55,487 nt of DNA from Porphyromonadaceae bacterium UBA7048 (GTDB taxonomy: Bacteria > Bacteroidota > Bacteroidia > Bacteroidales > Muribaculaceae). The position numbers were made by a program, and so were the translations under genes. The notes under the pieces are model-generated. The model saw nothing but the letters and a program-made list of their open reading frames with translations, did not search any database and was not told where the DNA came from. Below, piece after piece: positions 27,566 through 37,614 of this stretch; the stretch's first letter is position 1, and each line of letters starts with the position of its first letter. The DNA is taken from NCBI GenBank assembly GCA_002493945.1, contig DLAL01000085.1, positions 1-55,487 of the forward strand, read 5' to 3'.

Positions 27566-27603
27566 AACCCGTCGGAGCGTTGCGGATTCGCTTCCGACGG
27601 GTT
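27566..27603 (-). terminator. Terminator at the end of PUL2
   Basis: AACCCGTCGGA / TCCGACGGGTT stem followed, on the minus strand, by TTCTTGTAT. It lies 26 bases past the GH2 stop codon. Confidence 0.8.
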
Positions 27604-27628
27604 CTGTTGCTGAATTATTTGACGGCTC

Positions 27629-30061
27629 TTACTTGACCGTCACGGTGGCCTGAGCCGGCTTGAGGCCCTTGGCCGTGGCCTTGATGGTCAGAGTGCCGGG
27701 AGTCCTGGCGCTGCGCGCGATGGCGGTGGCGGCGCCGCTGAAGAGCTTCATCTCCGGATTCTGGAAGGGAAGTACGCACGTGGCGTCGCCGTTGGCCGTT
27801 GCCTCGAACGTACCGGCGCCCGTGACGGTGAACTTCACCAGATTCGATGCGTCGGGCACGGGATTGCCCTTGCTGTCGACAGCGGTCACTGTGAAGTAGA
27901 CCAGTTCGTCGCCGTCGGCGGCTATCTCGCTGCGATTGGCCTCGATGCGTAGTGCGGCAGGCTTGCCGGCGGTGCGGACTGTGCGCTCTTCGGCAGGATT
28001 GCCGGCGGCATCATATGCCACCACGCGTATTTCACCGGGCTGATACACCACGTCGTTCCAGCGCAGACGGTAGCGGTCGATGAGGCTCGACGCGTCCTTG
28101 GCCTTGCGTCCCTGGCTTACGCCGTTGACGAAAAGCTCGGCCTCGGGATATGACGTGTAGACGTAGACGGGCGTCACCTTGCCCTTGCGGTCAGGCCATG
28201 TCCAGTGCGGCAGCACGTGGAGCGTGGGCTGCTCAGTGTTCCACTTGGAGCGGTAGAAGTAGTAGCGGTCCTTGGGGAGCGAGGCCAGGTCGATGATGCC
28301 GAAGTAGGAGCTGTGGCTGGGCCATGCGTCGGTGTCGTAGGGCGAGGGCTCGCCGAGGTAGTCGAAACCGGTCCACACGAACTGTCCGAGCACCCACTCG
28401 CGGTCGTCGTCCATGACGAAGTCGATGTCAGGCGTGTTCGACCACGAGCACGACTCGTTGTCGTAGCTGTTGCTCTGGTTGTCGGGGTGCATCATGGTGT
28501 GATGCTCGCCGAACTCCACGGGGAAGTAGTACTTGCCGCGGCTCGACACGGTCGATGCCGTCTCCGAGCCGAGTATCATCTTCTGGGGCAGCACCTTGTA
28601 GGCGTGGTCGTAGTGCTGTGGCTTGTAGTTGAAGCCGGGAATGTCGAGTGCGGCGGCGAAACCGTTGTCAAGCACGGCGCCTATCTGGTCCATGCCGCAG
28701 GTGACAGGACGCGTCGGGTCGAGCTTGTGCACCAGGTCCTGAAGCATGACCAGCTCCGACATGCCGTCGGGACCCCACTGCGAAGGCACTTCGTTGCCGA
28801 TTGACCACATCACCACCGACGGATTGTTGCGGTAGTGCTCGACCATATTGGTGATGTCGCGCTCGGCCCAGTCCTTGAAGACGCTGCCGTAGCCGTTGGG
28901 CGACTTCGGGCGGAAGCCCCAGTCGTCAAAGGGCTCGATCATGAGCATGACGCCCATCTCGTCGCATAGCTCCACGAGCTCGGGAGCCGGCATATTGTGC
29001 GATGTGCGGATGGCGTTGACGCCCATGTCCTTGAGCAGTTCTATCTGATGGCGGAGCGCCGAGCGGTTCACTGCAGCCCCGAGGGGACCGAGGTCGTGGT
29101 GGTTGCATACACCCTTGAACTTGGTGGGCTCGCCGTTGAGGAAGAATCCGCGTTCGGGGATATACTCGAGCTTGCGGATGCCGAAGCGAGTGTCATAGCT
29201 GTCGACCACCTTGCCGCCTACGCTCAGCGTGGTGCGGGCGGTGTAGAGAGCCGGATTCGAAGTGCTCCACAGGTCGGGCGACCTGACCAGGAAGTTCTGG
29301 GCGAACTCCTGTCCGCGGGCCACGTAGACGGCCTCCGACGAAGCCACCTTGCGGCCGTCGGGCGCGAGGATGTCGGTGGCCACGGTGACTTTCTCGTCGC
29401 GTGCTGCGCCTTCAATCTTCATGCGCAGGTTCACCGAGGCCTCGTCCTTGCCGACCACGGGCGTGGTGACGTATGTGCCCCAGACGGGGATGTGGACGCG
29501 GTCGGTGCTGACCACGTGGACGTTGCGGTACAGACCGGCGCCGGGATACCAGCGCGACGCGCGCTCATAGTTCTCGAGCTCGACCACGAGGTCGTTCTTG
29601 CCCGGGCGCATGGCCTTCGAAGCGTCGACGCAGAACGAGTTGTAGCCGTAGGGCCAGAATCCCGCCTCGGTGCCGTTGACGTACACGCGGGCGTTGCTCA
29701 TGGCGCCGTCGAAGACTATGCTAACCGCGCGGCCTGCGGTGTCGGGCACCTCGAATGTGGTGCGGTACACGCCCTTGCCGATGAATGGCAGACCGCCCGT
29801 GCGGCCCGTCTTGGCGGTCTCTTCTGTCTCGCCGTTCTGCTCCACGGCCACGACCTGAAGATCATTCTTGCGGTCGAACGGACCGTATATGGCCCAGTCG
29901 TGGGGTACACGCACGTTCTGCCACGACGTCGCGTCGGCGCTGTGGCCTTTGGAGAACTGCCAGCCGTCGTGGAGAGTCGTCTCCGATCTCCGGGCGAAAG
30001 CGGCCGCACCTCCGAGGAGGACGATGGCCGGAATGATAAACAAATGCTTTGTCTGTGTCAT
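27629..30061 (-). CDS. GH2 beta-galactosidase (PUL2)
   Basis: Exo-acting retaining glycosidase of 810 residues, with signal peptide (about 1-23, FIIPAIVLLGGAAAFA) and therefore periplasmic or surface. Domain order: N-terminal sugar-binding jelly roll (about 28-190), Ig-like domain (about 195-300), TIM barrel (about 305-600), then a DUF4982-type Ig domain and a final Big-type Ig domain ending in KATAKGLKPAQATVTVK. The acid/base is E424 in SIGNEVP and the nucleophile is E500 in LGSETAS. Many Bacteroides GH2 enzymes of this layout are beta-galactosidases. In the BT4667-BT4671 galactan locus the same gene follows GH53, which supports beta-1,4-galactosidase activity. Other GH2 activities, such as beta-glucuronidase, cannot be fully excluded. 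Confidence 0.9.
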   Translation of the reverse strand: MTQTKHLFIIPAIVLLGGAAAFARRSETTLHDGWQFSKGHSADATSWQNVRVPHDWAIYGPFDRKNDLQVVAVEQNGETEETAKTGRTGGLPFIGKGVYRTTFEVPDTAGRAVSIVFDGAMSNARVYVNGTEAGFWPYGYNSFCVDASKAMRPGKNDLVVELENYERASRWYPGAGLYRNVHVVSTDRVHIPVWGTYVTTPVVGKDEASVNLRMKIEGAARDEKVTVATDILAPDGRKVASSEAVYVARGQEFAQNFLVRSPDLWSTSNPALYTARTTLSVGGKVVDSYDTRFGIRKLEYIPERGFFLNGEPTKFKGVCNHHDLGPLGAAVNRSALRHQIELLKDMGVNAIRTSHNMPAPELVELCDEMGVMLMIEPFDDWGFRPKSPNGYGSVFKDWAERDITNMVEHYRNNPSVVMWSIGNEVPSQWGPDGMSELVMLQDLVHKLDPTRPVTCGMDQIGAVLDNGFAAALDIPGFNYKPQHYDHAYKVLPQKMILGSETASTVSSRGKYYFPVEFGEHHTMMHPDNQSNSYDNESCSWSNTPDIDFVMDDDREWVLGQFVWTGFDYLGEPSPYDTDAWPSHSSYFGIIDLASLPKDRYYFYRSKWNTEQPTLHVLPHWTWPDRKGKVTPVYVYTSYPEAELFVNGVSQGRKAKDASSLIDRYRLRWNDVVYQPGEIRVVAYDAAGNPAEERTVRTAGKPAALRIEANRSEIAADGDELVYFTVTAVDSKGNPVPDASNLVKFTVTGAGTFEATANGDATCVLPFQNPEMKLFSGAATAIARSARTPGTLTIKATAKGLKPAQATVTVK

Positions 30062-30080
30062 CTATAGTTTGTTGTATTGA

Positions 30081-30112
30081 GGTTCCGCAGAAGCGCCTTC
30101 CTCTGCGGAACC
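30081..30112 (-). terminator. Intra-operon hairpin between GH53 and GH2
   Basis: GGTTCCGCAG (30081-30090) pairs with CTGCGGAACC (30103-30112) in the 73-base gap between the two genes. It has no T-run, so it is more likely an attenuator or RNA-stability element than a full stop. Confidence 0.55.
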
Positions 30113-30134
30113 CGAATTATTATTAAGGCCGCAT

Positions 30135-31193
30135 TCAGTTCCTGAAAGCGTTCAGAGCGGCTGTAGGAGTCCCGTTGTCGAAGCAGCCTTTGGTGTAGCC
30201 TCGTTCGGCCGGAGCCTCGGGTTCCCACCAGAAGATGCCCTTGAGGTCGACAGCCTTGCCTTTCTCCATCATGTCGGAGAGGATGCGGTCGGCGGTTTCG
30301 GGCTGAGTGTAGTCGAAGCCTATCTCACAGAGCATCACGGGCTTGCCGTAGTCAGCCTGCACCTTGCGGATGTTGGCGATGCAGTCGTCGACGTCCTTCT
30401 GCCACGATGTGTCGCCGGGATAGAGCGACATGCCTATCATGTCGTACTTGCCTCCTTCGGCCTCGAGCTTGCTGAAGATGCGGGTGTAGAGATACGACTG
30501 GTTGCCGCCGTCGAGGTGCACTATGACGAGCGCCTCGGGGAAGACAGCCTTGACGGCGTCATATCCGGCGTTCACCATCTGGGTGAAGTTGTCGCCGTTC
30601 TGATAGTCGCCGAGAGGCCACATCATGCCGGTACGGGTCTCGTTGCCGATCTGGACCCATTCGGGTTCAATATCATAACGCTGCAGAGCCGTCATTAGTG
30701 TGCTGACGTGGTCGGCCATGGCGCTTTTTACCTCCTCGAGGGTGTAATTCTCCCACTCCGAGGGGATGAACTGCTGTCCGGGGTCGGCCCAGCGGTCGCT
30801 GAAGTGGAAGTCTATCATCAGACGGAGTCCGAGGGCGTGGGCGCGGCGTGCCTTGACGATGACGTCGTCGATGTTGCACCAGCCGTTGATTTCCTTGTCA
30901 CGCTCGGGGTTGACGAACACGCGCAGACGGATGGCGTCCACGCCGCAGTCGTCGCGCAGCAGCTCCATAAGCTCCTTCTGCGTGCCGTCGGCATTGGTGA
31001 ATGTGTAGCCGGCCTTCTCCAGCTCGGTCACCCAGCTGACGTCGGCACCCTTGGCGAATGTGCCGCGCTCTATCTGCACGGGTTCCTTGTCGGGGCCCTC
31101 GCCTTCGGGCCATGTGGTCTTGGGGCTGTCTTCGGTGCATGCCGCGGCCGCAAGGGCGGCGACAGCCATGATCATAATATGCTTGAGTTTCAT
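30135..31193 (-). CDS. GH53 endo-beta-1,4-galactanase lipoprotein (PUL2)
   Basis: Surface endo-enzyme that cuts beta-1,4-galactan of type I arabinogalactan or pectin side chains. At 352 residues it has the normal GH53 length. The lipoprotein signal ends AAAAC with Cys19 followed by TED. The clan A barrel starts FAKGADVSWV, a hallmark of the family. IRLRVF and DFHFSDRWADPGQQ follow. The acid/base is E185 in QIGNET and the nucleophile is E290 in LCEIGF. The final WWEPEA is also conserved. It sits between the SusE-like gene and GH2, the order known from the Bacteroides galactan loci. The gap to the SusE-like gene is 15 bases, so translation is close-coupled. Confidence 0.95.
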   Translation of the reverse strand: MKLKHIMIMAVAALAAAACTEDSPKTTWPEGEGPDKEPVQIERGTFAKGADVSWVTELEKAGYTFTNADGTQKELMELLRDDCGVDAIRLRVFVNPERDKEINGWCNIDDVIVKARRAHALGLRLMIDFHFSDRWADPGQQFIPSEWENYTLEEVKSAMADHVSTLMTALQRYDIEPEWVQIGNETRTGMMWPLGDYQNGDNFTQMVNAGYDAVKAVFPEALVIVHLDGGNQSYLYTRIFSKLEAEGGKYDMIGMSLYPGDTSWQKDVDDCIANIRKVQADYGKPVMLCEIGFDYTQPETADRILSDMMEKGKAVDLKGIFWWEPEAPAERGYTKGCFDNGTPTAALNAFRN

Positions 31194-31208
31194 GATTTTC
31201 TTTCGGTA

Positions 31209-32912
31209 TTATTTCTTGGCGTAGGAATATGTTGCATTGAAGAGGTCCACGGTGAGCACCACGGTGTCGCCGACAGCGAAGTCGTTGTCGCCTGTGAAGC
31301 CGTCGCGCTTGTAGCACATCTCGCCGGGTTTGCCGTTGCCTCCGTAGAAGAGGTCCCAGTCCTCGTTGAAGATAATCTTCACGCCCCAGGGAGTATCGGC
31401 GGTCTTCTCGAACTCATAGGTGTACACACCCGGTGTCTCCGTGGCGGTCATGGCGTGGAGGTTCCAGTCGTCGTTCATGCCCGTAGCCGAGACTGACGTC
31501 AGAGCCGTCAGCTTGTAGGTGAGCCACTTGAGCGAGATGTCGAAGATGTAGGTGCCGTTTTCGGGAGCGGTGATGTTGTCCTGGGCGTCCATGGCGAGCT
31601 TGCCTTCTGAGGCATTGCCTCCGGCCACCATCTTGTAGACGTCGCTCCAGTTGTCGACCTCGGTGCCTACCTGCCAGCCCCAGAGCGACTCCACGTAGTG
31701 CACGCCGCCGTAGGAGAGTTCTTCCTCATTGTAGAGGCGCAGATAGTCGCTGAAGCCCCACGGCTCAACGATGCCGAGCAGGTAGACCATCGGGGCGGCT
31801 TCCTCCACGGGGGCGAGCGAGCCGGTGCCTATGGTCCATTCCTTGGGATTGGAAAGGTCGAGGACTATGCTGACCTCGCCTGCCGTGGCCACGTCGAAGG
31901 TGACGGCCGATGCCGAAGAGCCGAAGGTGAGGGCGCCTGCCTGTCCGCCGAAGCCTACGGGGACGTCGGTCTGCGCCGGGGCGCCGTCGCCGCCGCTGTG
32001 GTTATAGATGTCGCTCAGACCCGAGATGCTGACGCTGTAGCTGCGTGCCTCGGCCTCGAAGGTGTAGCTCCATGCGTTGGAGTGGCGGTCATAGGTCATC
32101 TCGCCGTTGATGTCGCCGCTGAGCGAGAGGCTCTTCACGAGCTGTCCGGTCCATTCGTTGGCCGGGATGTTCACGGTGGTGTAGTAGCATCCGGCGGGCT
32201 CGGGGAACCAGTTGTTCCATATCTCGCCCTTGCTGCTGCTTCCGAGCATGAAGGCTTCGCCGGGGTCGGCGGCGGTGCCCCACAGCTCGCCGCCGGGAGC
32301 GCGGAAGTACCAGTTCTCCCACGAAGCCGCTCCGAGGAAGCCTGCGAAGACATTCTCGCGGTCGGTCAGTGCCAGGGTGCGGCCCGTGTCCTCCTGATTC
32401 TTGTCGAGGATGGCACCTATGGTAAGGTCGACGAGGTAGGTGGTGAGGTTGACGGTCAGCACATTGCTGTATCGCGGAGCCACGTTGGGGCCGAGCACGC
32501 TCTTGATGCGGATGTAGACGGGAGCCGTCGTGCCGCTCTCCATGCCGCCGCGGATGGCTGCGGAGTTGAGCTCGCCGGCGGTGAACTGGCGGCTCGTCAC
32601 TCCTGCGCCCATAGTCTCCTCATAGACCGTGGCGAAGTCCTCCGACGCCGATAACTGGAGAGTGTTGGTGAAAGCGTTCGACGGAGCGGCCACGCCGGGG
32701 TCGGAGAGAGTGATGTCGCCGTTCTCGTTCCAGAACACCGTCAGGGCGAGCATCTCGAGATTGTTCTCGTCCAGCACGATGTCGGTGGCGGTGGTCTCCA
32801 CCGACGGGTCGGTGACGCTGCCGATGTATATGGTGTCGCCGTCCTTCTCACAGGCCGTGAGAGCCAGGGCTGCAAGAGCCAGAGCGGCTGTATATTTGCT
32901 GTATGCGTTCAT
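31209..32912 (-). CDS. SusE/SusF-type surface glycan-binding lipoprotein (PUL2)
   Basis: Outer-membrane lipoprotein of 567 residues with Cys21 acylation site (LALTAC). The N-terminal SusE-type Ig domain (about 25-160) starts with the characteristic VTDPSVETTATDIVLDEN. Later Ig or CBM-like domains (about 165-350 and 370-567) carry exposed Trp residues (WENWYFR, WGWQVG, GMNDDWNLH). It would hold galactan chains on the cell surface and hand them to GH53 and the SusCD pore. The gene is between susD and GH53, in the SGBP position of PUL2. It has no C-terminal sorting-like tail, unlike the PUL1 counterpart. Confidence 0.88.
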   Translation of the reverse strand: MNAYSKYTAALALAALALTACEKDGDTIYIGSVTDPSVETTATDIVLDENNLEMLALTVFWNENGDITLSDPGVAAPSNAFTNTLQLSASEDFATVYEETMGAGVTSRQFTAGELNSAAIRGGMESGTTAPVYIRIKSVLGPNVAPRYSNVLTVNLTTYLVDLTIGAILDKNQEDTGRTLALTDRENVFAGFLGAASWENWYFRAPGGELWGTAADPGEAFMLGSSSKGEIWNNWFPEPAGCYYTTVNIPANEWTGQLVKSLSLSGDINGEMTYDRHSNAWSYTFEAEARSYSVSISGLSDIYNHSGGDGAPAQTDVPVGFGGQAGALTFGSSASAVTFDVATAGEVSIVLDLSNPKEWTIGTGSLAPVEEAAPMVYLLGIVEPWGFSDYLRLYNEEELSYGGVHYVESLWGWQVGTEVDNWSDVYKMVAGGNASEGKLAMDAQDNITAPENGTYIFDISLKWLTYKLTALTSVSATGMNDDWNLHAMTATETPGVYTYEFEKTADTPWGVKIIFNEDWDLFYGGNGKPGEMCYKRDGFTGDNDFAVGDTVVLTVDLFNATYSYAKK

Positions 32913-32933
32913 TGTTGGCTGTTGCTTGGAAGA

Positions 32934-34499
32934 TTAGTAAAGCTCGTTTTTGAGATTGGGATTGGCCGACAGCTCGGTCACGGGGATGGGGAAGATGTTG
33001 TAGCGCTTGTCCACGCCGCGTCCGTCGATGACGCCTCCCTTCCACTGCCACTGGTAGTTCGAGCCGGCGAAGCGGTCGAAGCGCACCAGGTCGGTGCGGC
33101 GGTGCAGTTCGTGGTAGAACTCGCGTCCGCGCTCGTCGATGAGGAAGTCGAGCGTGAGCTGGGCGTCGGAGATGTCGCCCGAGCGGTCGCCGTAGGCACG
33201 GCGGCGCACTTCGTTGACGAGTCCGGCAGCCTCGCTGCGGCTCATGCCCTCGCCGCCGCGCACCACTGCCTCGGCTGCCGTGAGGTAGATTTCCGACAGA
33301 CGGAAGATGGGGAAGTCGGTGTTCACGCCGATGTCGGTGACGCATGCCTGCTCGCCGGCGTCGTTGATGTTGGTCCACTTGTACGAGCGATAGCCCTGAT
33401 TGGCTGTCTCTATGCCTGCGGTGAAGAATTCGTCGCGGCCGTCGGTGAGGAAGAGGAAGCGGCTGTCGTGCTCGGCATCGAAGAGCGACGTCACTTCGCC
33501 TCGCATCGAGAAGTTGCCCCAGGCGGTGCCGCATCCGTAGATGCCGGTCACGTCGTCGCCGTCGTTCGGACAGGAGCCTGCCACAAGATAGGTGGCCGAG
33601 CCCCAGGTGGCGGCATTGGCGTTGTCGGCCGCGAAGGCGAAGATGATTTCATTGGTGCGCTTGTCGTTGTCGGCATTGAAGAGGCTGCTGTACACGGGTT
33701 CGAGCGAGTAGCCCAGCGCCATGACTTTCTTGCAGTAGTCGATGGCCTCGGTAGCGTGCGATGTGCCGGTGTAGACCTCGCCGTTGATGGCCAGACGTGC
33801 GCCCAGAGCATATGCGGCGCCCTTGCCGGCTCGTGCGTAGGCGGGGCTGTCGGGCAGCTGGGGTGCGATGGCGTCGATCTCGCTCTTGATGAAGTCATAG
33901 AGCTGCTTGCCGTCGTATGCCTCGGGGATGAAGCCCGTCATCGGGGTGTTCTCGTCCACGAACGGGCCCTTGCGGAAGAGGTCGAGCACATTGAAGTAGG
34001 TGTATGCGCGCATGAAGCGTGCCTCGAGCGCATAGGTGCGGAGCTCGGCAGCGGCCGTCTCGCCGAATCCGGCGATGGTGCCCTCGTCGCAGTAGCGGAG
34101 GAACTCGTTCGAGAGCGCGATGATGTAGTACAGACGGTAGTATGCGTCCGACACCCACACGTCGGTGGCGTCCCAGTTGATATAGGTCAGGTCGGAGAGG
34201 TTGTCGCCCGAGATGTATTTGTAGGCTGCTTCGTCGGTGGGCAGTTCCTGAAGGTTGAAGAGGGTTCGGAGCATGTCCTGGCCCTGGTTGCTCGAGATGT
34301 CGGCCGAGCCGCCGCCACGTTCGGCGCCGATGAGGCTGTACGTGCTGTATATCTTGGCGAGCACCGAGCGGTAGCCTTCGACGGAGGAGTAGACGTCGTC
34401 GCTGGTGGTGCCTATGACGGGTTTCTGGTCCAGGTCCGACGTACAGGCCCCGGTGAGCAGCATCACGGCTGCGGCCAGAATCATATATAGCTTTTTCAT
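32934..34499 (-). CDS. susD: SusD/RagB family outer-membrane lipoprotein (PUL2)
   Basis: Surface-exposed oligosaccharide-binding lid of the SusC pore, 521 residues, close to the usual length. The lipoprotein signal ends LLTGAC with Cys19, then TSDLDQKP. SusD landmarks include FMRAYTYFNVLDLFRKGPFV in the N-terminal helices, FRLSEIYLTAAEAVVRGG, and the C-terminal FLIDERGREFYHELHRRTDLVRF. It sits 21 bases after susC and 21 bases before the SusE-like gene, so the operon is tight. Confidence 0.95.
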   Translation of the reverse strand: MKKLYMILAAAVMLLTGACTSDLDQKPVIGTTSDDVYSSVEGYRSVLAKIYSTYSLIGAERGGGSADISSNQGQDMLRTLFNLQELPTDEAAYKYISGDNLSDLTYINWDATDVWVSDAYYRLYYIIALSNEFLRYCDEGTIAGFGETAAAELRTYALEARFMRAYTYFNVLDLFRKGPFVDENTPMTGFIPEAYDGKQLYDFIKSEIDAIAPQLPDSPAYARAGKGAAYALGARLAINGEVYTGTSHATEAIDYCKKVMALGYSLEPVYSSLFNADNDKRTNEIIFAFAADNANAATWGSATYLVAGSCPNDGDDVTGIYGCGTAWGNFSMRGEVTSLFDAEHDSRFLFLTDGRDEFFTAGIETANQGYRSYKWTNINDAGEQACVTDIGVNTDFPIFRLSEIYLTAAEAVVRGGEGMSRSEAAGLVNEVRRRAYGDRSGDISDAQLTLDFLIDERGREFYHELHRRTDLVRFDRFAGSNYQWQWKGGVIDGRGVDKRYNIFPIPVTELSANPNLKNELY

Positions 34500-34520
34500 T
34501 GTATCTGTTCGGTGTGAATG

Positions 34521-37500
34521 TTAGAAGTTAAGACCAACGGTGAGTGAATAAGTGCGCGGACGCGGATACATCGACGACTCGATGCCCCAGTTGCTCTCGG
34601 GGTCTACGCCCTTGTACTTGGTGACGGTGAACACGTTCTGCACCATCGCCGACACGTGGAGGTCGAGGTTGCGTGCCACGCGGCCGAAGTTGTAGCTCAG
34701 CTGGAGATTGTCCATCTTCAGGAAGGAGGCGTTCTCCACGTAGTGGTCGGAGGCGTACTGGCGGCGCTGGAAGTTGGTGTCAAGGAAGCTCGACGAGAGA
34801 TTGTTGACCTGACCGACGTTCCACGACACGCACTCCCATGCGCCCATGTTGGCGGCGTTGCCGTTGTAGAGATAGTTGCCCACCTGTGCGCGCAGGGCCG
34901 TGCTGAGGGTCCACTTCTTCCAGCGGAGCGAGGTGCTGAAGCCGAATATCCAGTCGGGCGCGGCGTGGTGGTAGTAGTACTGGTCGTCGGCGGTGCTGCG
35001 GCCGTCGCCGTTGAGGTCGGCGTAGAGTCCTTCGACGGGCATGCCGGTCTCGCTGTCATAGATCTGCTTGTAGACCTTGAAGGTGTTGGGGGCATAGCCG
35101 GTCTTGTAGACCATCACGGGCGTGGCTTCCATGTAGCCCACGCTGGTGTCGGCGGCGTCGGTGCCGGGGACGAGACTCAGGTTGGTGATTTTGTTCTCCT
35201 GCCAGGTGGCGTTGAAGGTGGCGTTCCACGACCAGTCCTTTGTGTCGATGATGTTGGCCGTGAGGGCGATTTCGACACCCTTGCTGTCGACGTTGCCCAC
35301 GTTGCTGAGCATAGTCTTGTCGAAGTTCACGCCGGCAGGGATAGGCACGGTGGCCAGAAGGTCCTCGGTCTTGCGGGTGTAGTAGTCCACGCTGCCGCTC
35401 AGACGGCCGTTGAGGAATCCGAAGTCAACGCCGAAGTTCCAGCTCCTGGTGGTCTCCCAGCGCAGGTCGGGATTGTACTTCTGAGGACGGTAGAGAGGTA
35501 TCCACTGGCCGTTGAACCAGTAGTATGCGCCGGAATTCGACACGGTGTAGTTGGGCAGATAGCCGTAGTTGGCGATGCCGTCCTGCTGGCCGGTGACGCC
35601 GTAGCTGACGCGCACCTTGAAGTCGTTCATGACGGTGCGGAAGTTCTCCCAGAAGTCCTCGCCGGCCACGCGCCATGCGAGTGCCACCGAGGGAAATGTA
35701 CCCCAGCGGTTGTCCTTGGCGAAGCGGCTCGAACCGTCGCGGCGGAATGTGGCCGTGAGCAGGTAGCGGCTGTCGAAGCTGTAGTTGATACGTCCGTAGT
35801 ACGACAGGAGGGTGTGACGCTCGTCGTAGGCCTGGCTGCTGTTGGTGATGTCGCCGGCCTCGTTGAAGGTGTCGTAGGCGGGATAGTCGTTGCGCCAGTA
35901 CTGGTAGTCATAGCCGATGGTGGCGTCGACGGTCGAGCGGATGGCGTCGAAAGTCTTGTTGTAGTTGGCGTAGGCCGTCAGGAGCCTGTTGGTGTTCTTC
36001 TGCGGGCCCTGGGTGTAGCGGTAGCCGCCGGAAGTGTAGTTGTCGAAGCTGTTCTGCGGCATGCTCACGGAGCGCTTGCCGTGCGAGTAGTCATAGCCGC
36101 CGGTCACGTGCAGACGGAGCTCGGGGAGGAAGTGCAGACGGTAGTCCACGTCGAAGTTGCCCACGAAGCGCCACACCTTCGAGCGGTTGTCGTACTGCTC
36201 GAGCATGGCCACGGGGTTGGCGATGGCGCCCTGAGCAGGATTGTTGGCCGGGTCGACCACCTCATGGAATCCTCCGAAGATAGGCTTGCCGTCGGGGGTC
36301 ATAATCTGGTTGCCGGCGGCGTCGAGGGTGCCGTAGACGGGCTGGGTGGGGTCATAGGCGCCGGCGTTCCAGATGGCGCCGCTGTTGGCGGTGCGGTTGT
36401 CGGCGTAGGTGCCCTTGCCGCTGAGGTTGATGCGCAGATGGTCGTCGAAGAACGACGGATTGAGATTCAGGTTGGCCGTGTAGCGGTTCGACTTGTCGGT
36501 GCGGAGGATACCTTCCTGATACATCGCGCCGATGGCCACGCGGAAGGGGAGCCACTTGGCGGCGCGTCCGGCGATGCTGATGTTGTTGTCGGTGCCGAAG
36601 GCGTTGCGGAATATCTCGTTGTTCCAGTCGGTGGTGTTGTCGCCCAGGAGAGCCGCCTGGTCGGCGGTGCCGAAGGTGTTGATGACGTCGCGGAACTCGT
36701 CGATCGACAGATGGGGCGACGTGCGGCCCTTGTGCGACACGGAGTTGGTGGTCTGGAAGGACACCTTGACGCCGTCGCCGCCGCCCTTCTTGGTGGTGAT
36801 GATGATGACGCCGTTCGATGCGCGGCTGCCGTAGATGGCCGTCGATGATGCGTCCTTGAGGATGGTCATGCTCTCGATGTCGTTCGGGTTGATGAGGCTC
36901 AGGAAGTTGCCTGCGCCCTCTACTCCGCCGCCCACTTCCATGGGCACGCCGTCAAGCACAATCAGAGGGTCGTTCGAGGCATTGAGCGATGCACCGCCGC
37001 GCACACGGATGGTGGCGCCGCCGTTGGGCGAGCCGCCGCTGTTGGTGATCTGCACGCCGGCAATCTTGCCGTTGATGAGTTCTTCAGGCGAACTGATGAC
37101 GCCCTGGTTGAAGTCCTTCTCGCTGATGGCGGCCACAGAGCCGGTGAGGTCGTTCTTCTTGGTCGAGCCGTAGCCGATGACGACCATTTCCTGAAGGGCG
37201 TTGCTGCTGGGCTCCATCTCGATGCTGAGGTCCATGCCCGGAGCGGCGTCCACTTCCTTGGTGTTGTAGCCTACATAGGTGAAGACGAGCTTGTCGGCAC
37301 CGGCGGGAAGGACGATGCTGAACTTGCCGTCGAAGTCGGTGGCGACACCGGTCTTGGCTCCGGCGACAGTCACGGAGACGCCGATGAGCGGTTCGCCGAT
37401 TTCATCAATTACCGTACCTGTGACGGGTCGTGATGCCTGTGCCCCGGCAAGGGCCGGAAGCAGCAGCGCCACCACGAGGGCGAGCAGACAGCTCAGTCTC

Positions 37501-37535
37501 CGGAGAGCCGGGCGGCTCTTGAATGTTTGTGTCAT
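34521..37535 (-). CDS. susC: SusC/RagA family TonB-linked outer-membrane transporter (PUL2)
   Basis: TonB-dependent oligosaccharide importer of 1004 residues. In order: signal peptide (about 1-34), carboxypeptidase-D regulatory-like Ig domain (VTGTVIDEIGEPLIGVSV, about 37-112), TonB-box region (LQEMVVIGYGSTKK), plug (NGKIAGVQITNSGGSPNGG, RVRGGASL, TILKDASSTAIYGSRASNGV) and a beta-barrel that ends TVGLNF with the terminal Phe typical of outer-membrane barrels. The GYGSTKK and YGSRASNGV segments are standard SusC signatures. It shares strand and close spacing with susD. A 79-base gap separates it from the upstream GH-A clan gene. Confidence 0.96.
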   Translation of the reverse strand: MTQTFKSRPALRRLSCLLALVVALLLPALAGAQASRPVTGTVIDEIGEPLIGVSVTVAGAKTGVATDFDGKFSIVLPAGADKLVFTYVGYNTKEVDAAPGMDLSIEMEPSSNALQEMVVIGYGSTKKNDLTGSVAAISEKDFNQGVISSPEELINGKIAGVQITNSGGSPNGGATIRVRGGASLNASNDPLIVLDGVPMEVGGGVEGAGNFLSLINPNDIESMTILKDASSTAIYGSRASNGVIIITTKKGGGDGVKVSFQTTNSVSHKGRTSPHLSIDEFRDVINTFGTADQAALLGDNTTDWNNEIFRNAFGTDNNISIAGRAAKWLPFRVAIGAMYQEGILRTDKSNRYTANLNLNPSFFDDHLRINLSGKGTYADNRTANSGAIWNAGAYDPTQPVYGTLDAAGNQIMTPDGKPIFGGFHEVVDPANNPAQGAIANPVAMLEQYDNRSKVWRFVGNFDVDYRLHFLPELRLHVTGGYDYSHGKRSVSMPQNSFDNYTSGGYRYTQGPQKNTNRLLTAYANYNKTFDAIRSTVDATIGYDYQYWRNDYPAYDTFNEAGDITNSSQAYDERHTLLSYYGRINYSFDSRYLLTATFRRDGSSRFAKDNRWGTFPSVALAWRVAGEDFWENFRTVMNDFKVRVSYGVTGQQDGIANYGYLPNYTVSNSGAYYWFNGQWIPLYRPQKYNPDLRWETTRSWNFGVDFGFLNGRLSGSVDYYTRKTEDLLATVPIPAGVNFDKTMLSNVGNVDSKGVEIALTANIIDTKDWSWNATFNATWQENKITNLSLVPGTDAADTSVGYMEATPVMVYKTGYAPNTFKVYKQIYDSETGMPVEGLYADLNGDGRSTADDQYYYHHAAPDWIFGFSTSLRWKKWTLSTALRAQVGNYLYNGNAANMGAWECVSWNVGQVNNLSSSFLDTNFQRRQYASDHYVENASFLKMDNLQLSYNFGRVARNLDLHVSAMVQNVFTVTKYKGVDPESNWGIESSMYPRPRTYSLTVGLNF

Positions 37536-37614
37536 AATTAAAGGATTGGTATTAGGTTTTATTTTAATGAATTATTTCACATGGTATCGAGCAGCCTGAG
37601 GGCGGAGGCGGCGC

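Noticed and set aside
34656..36848. 730-residue frame opposite susC of PUL2
   Set aside because: Same reason: antisense shadow of a certain gene, low-complexity Val/Gly/Glu/Ala composition.
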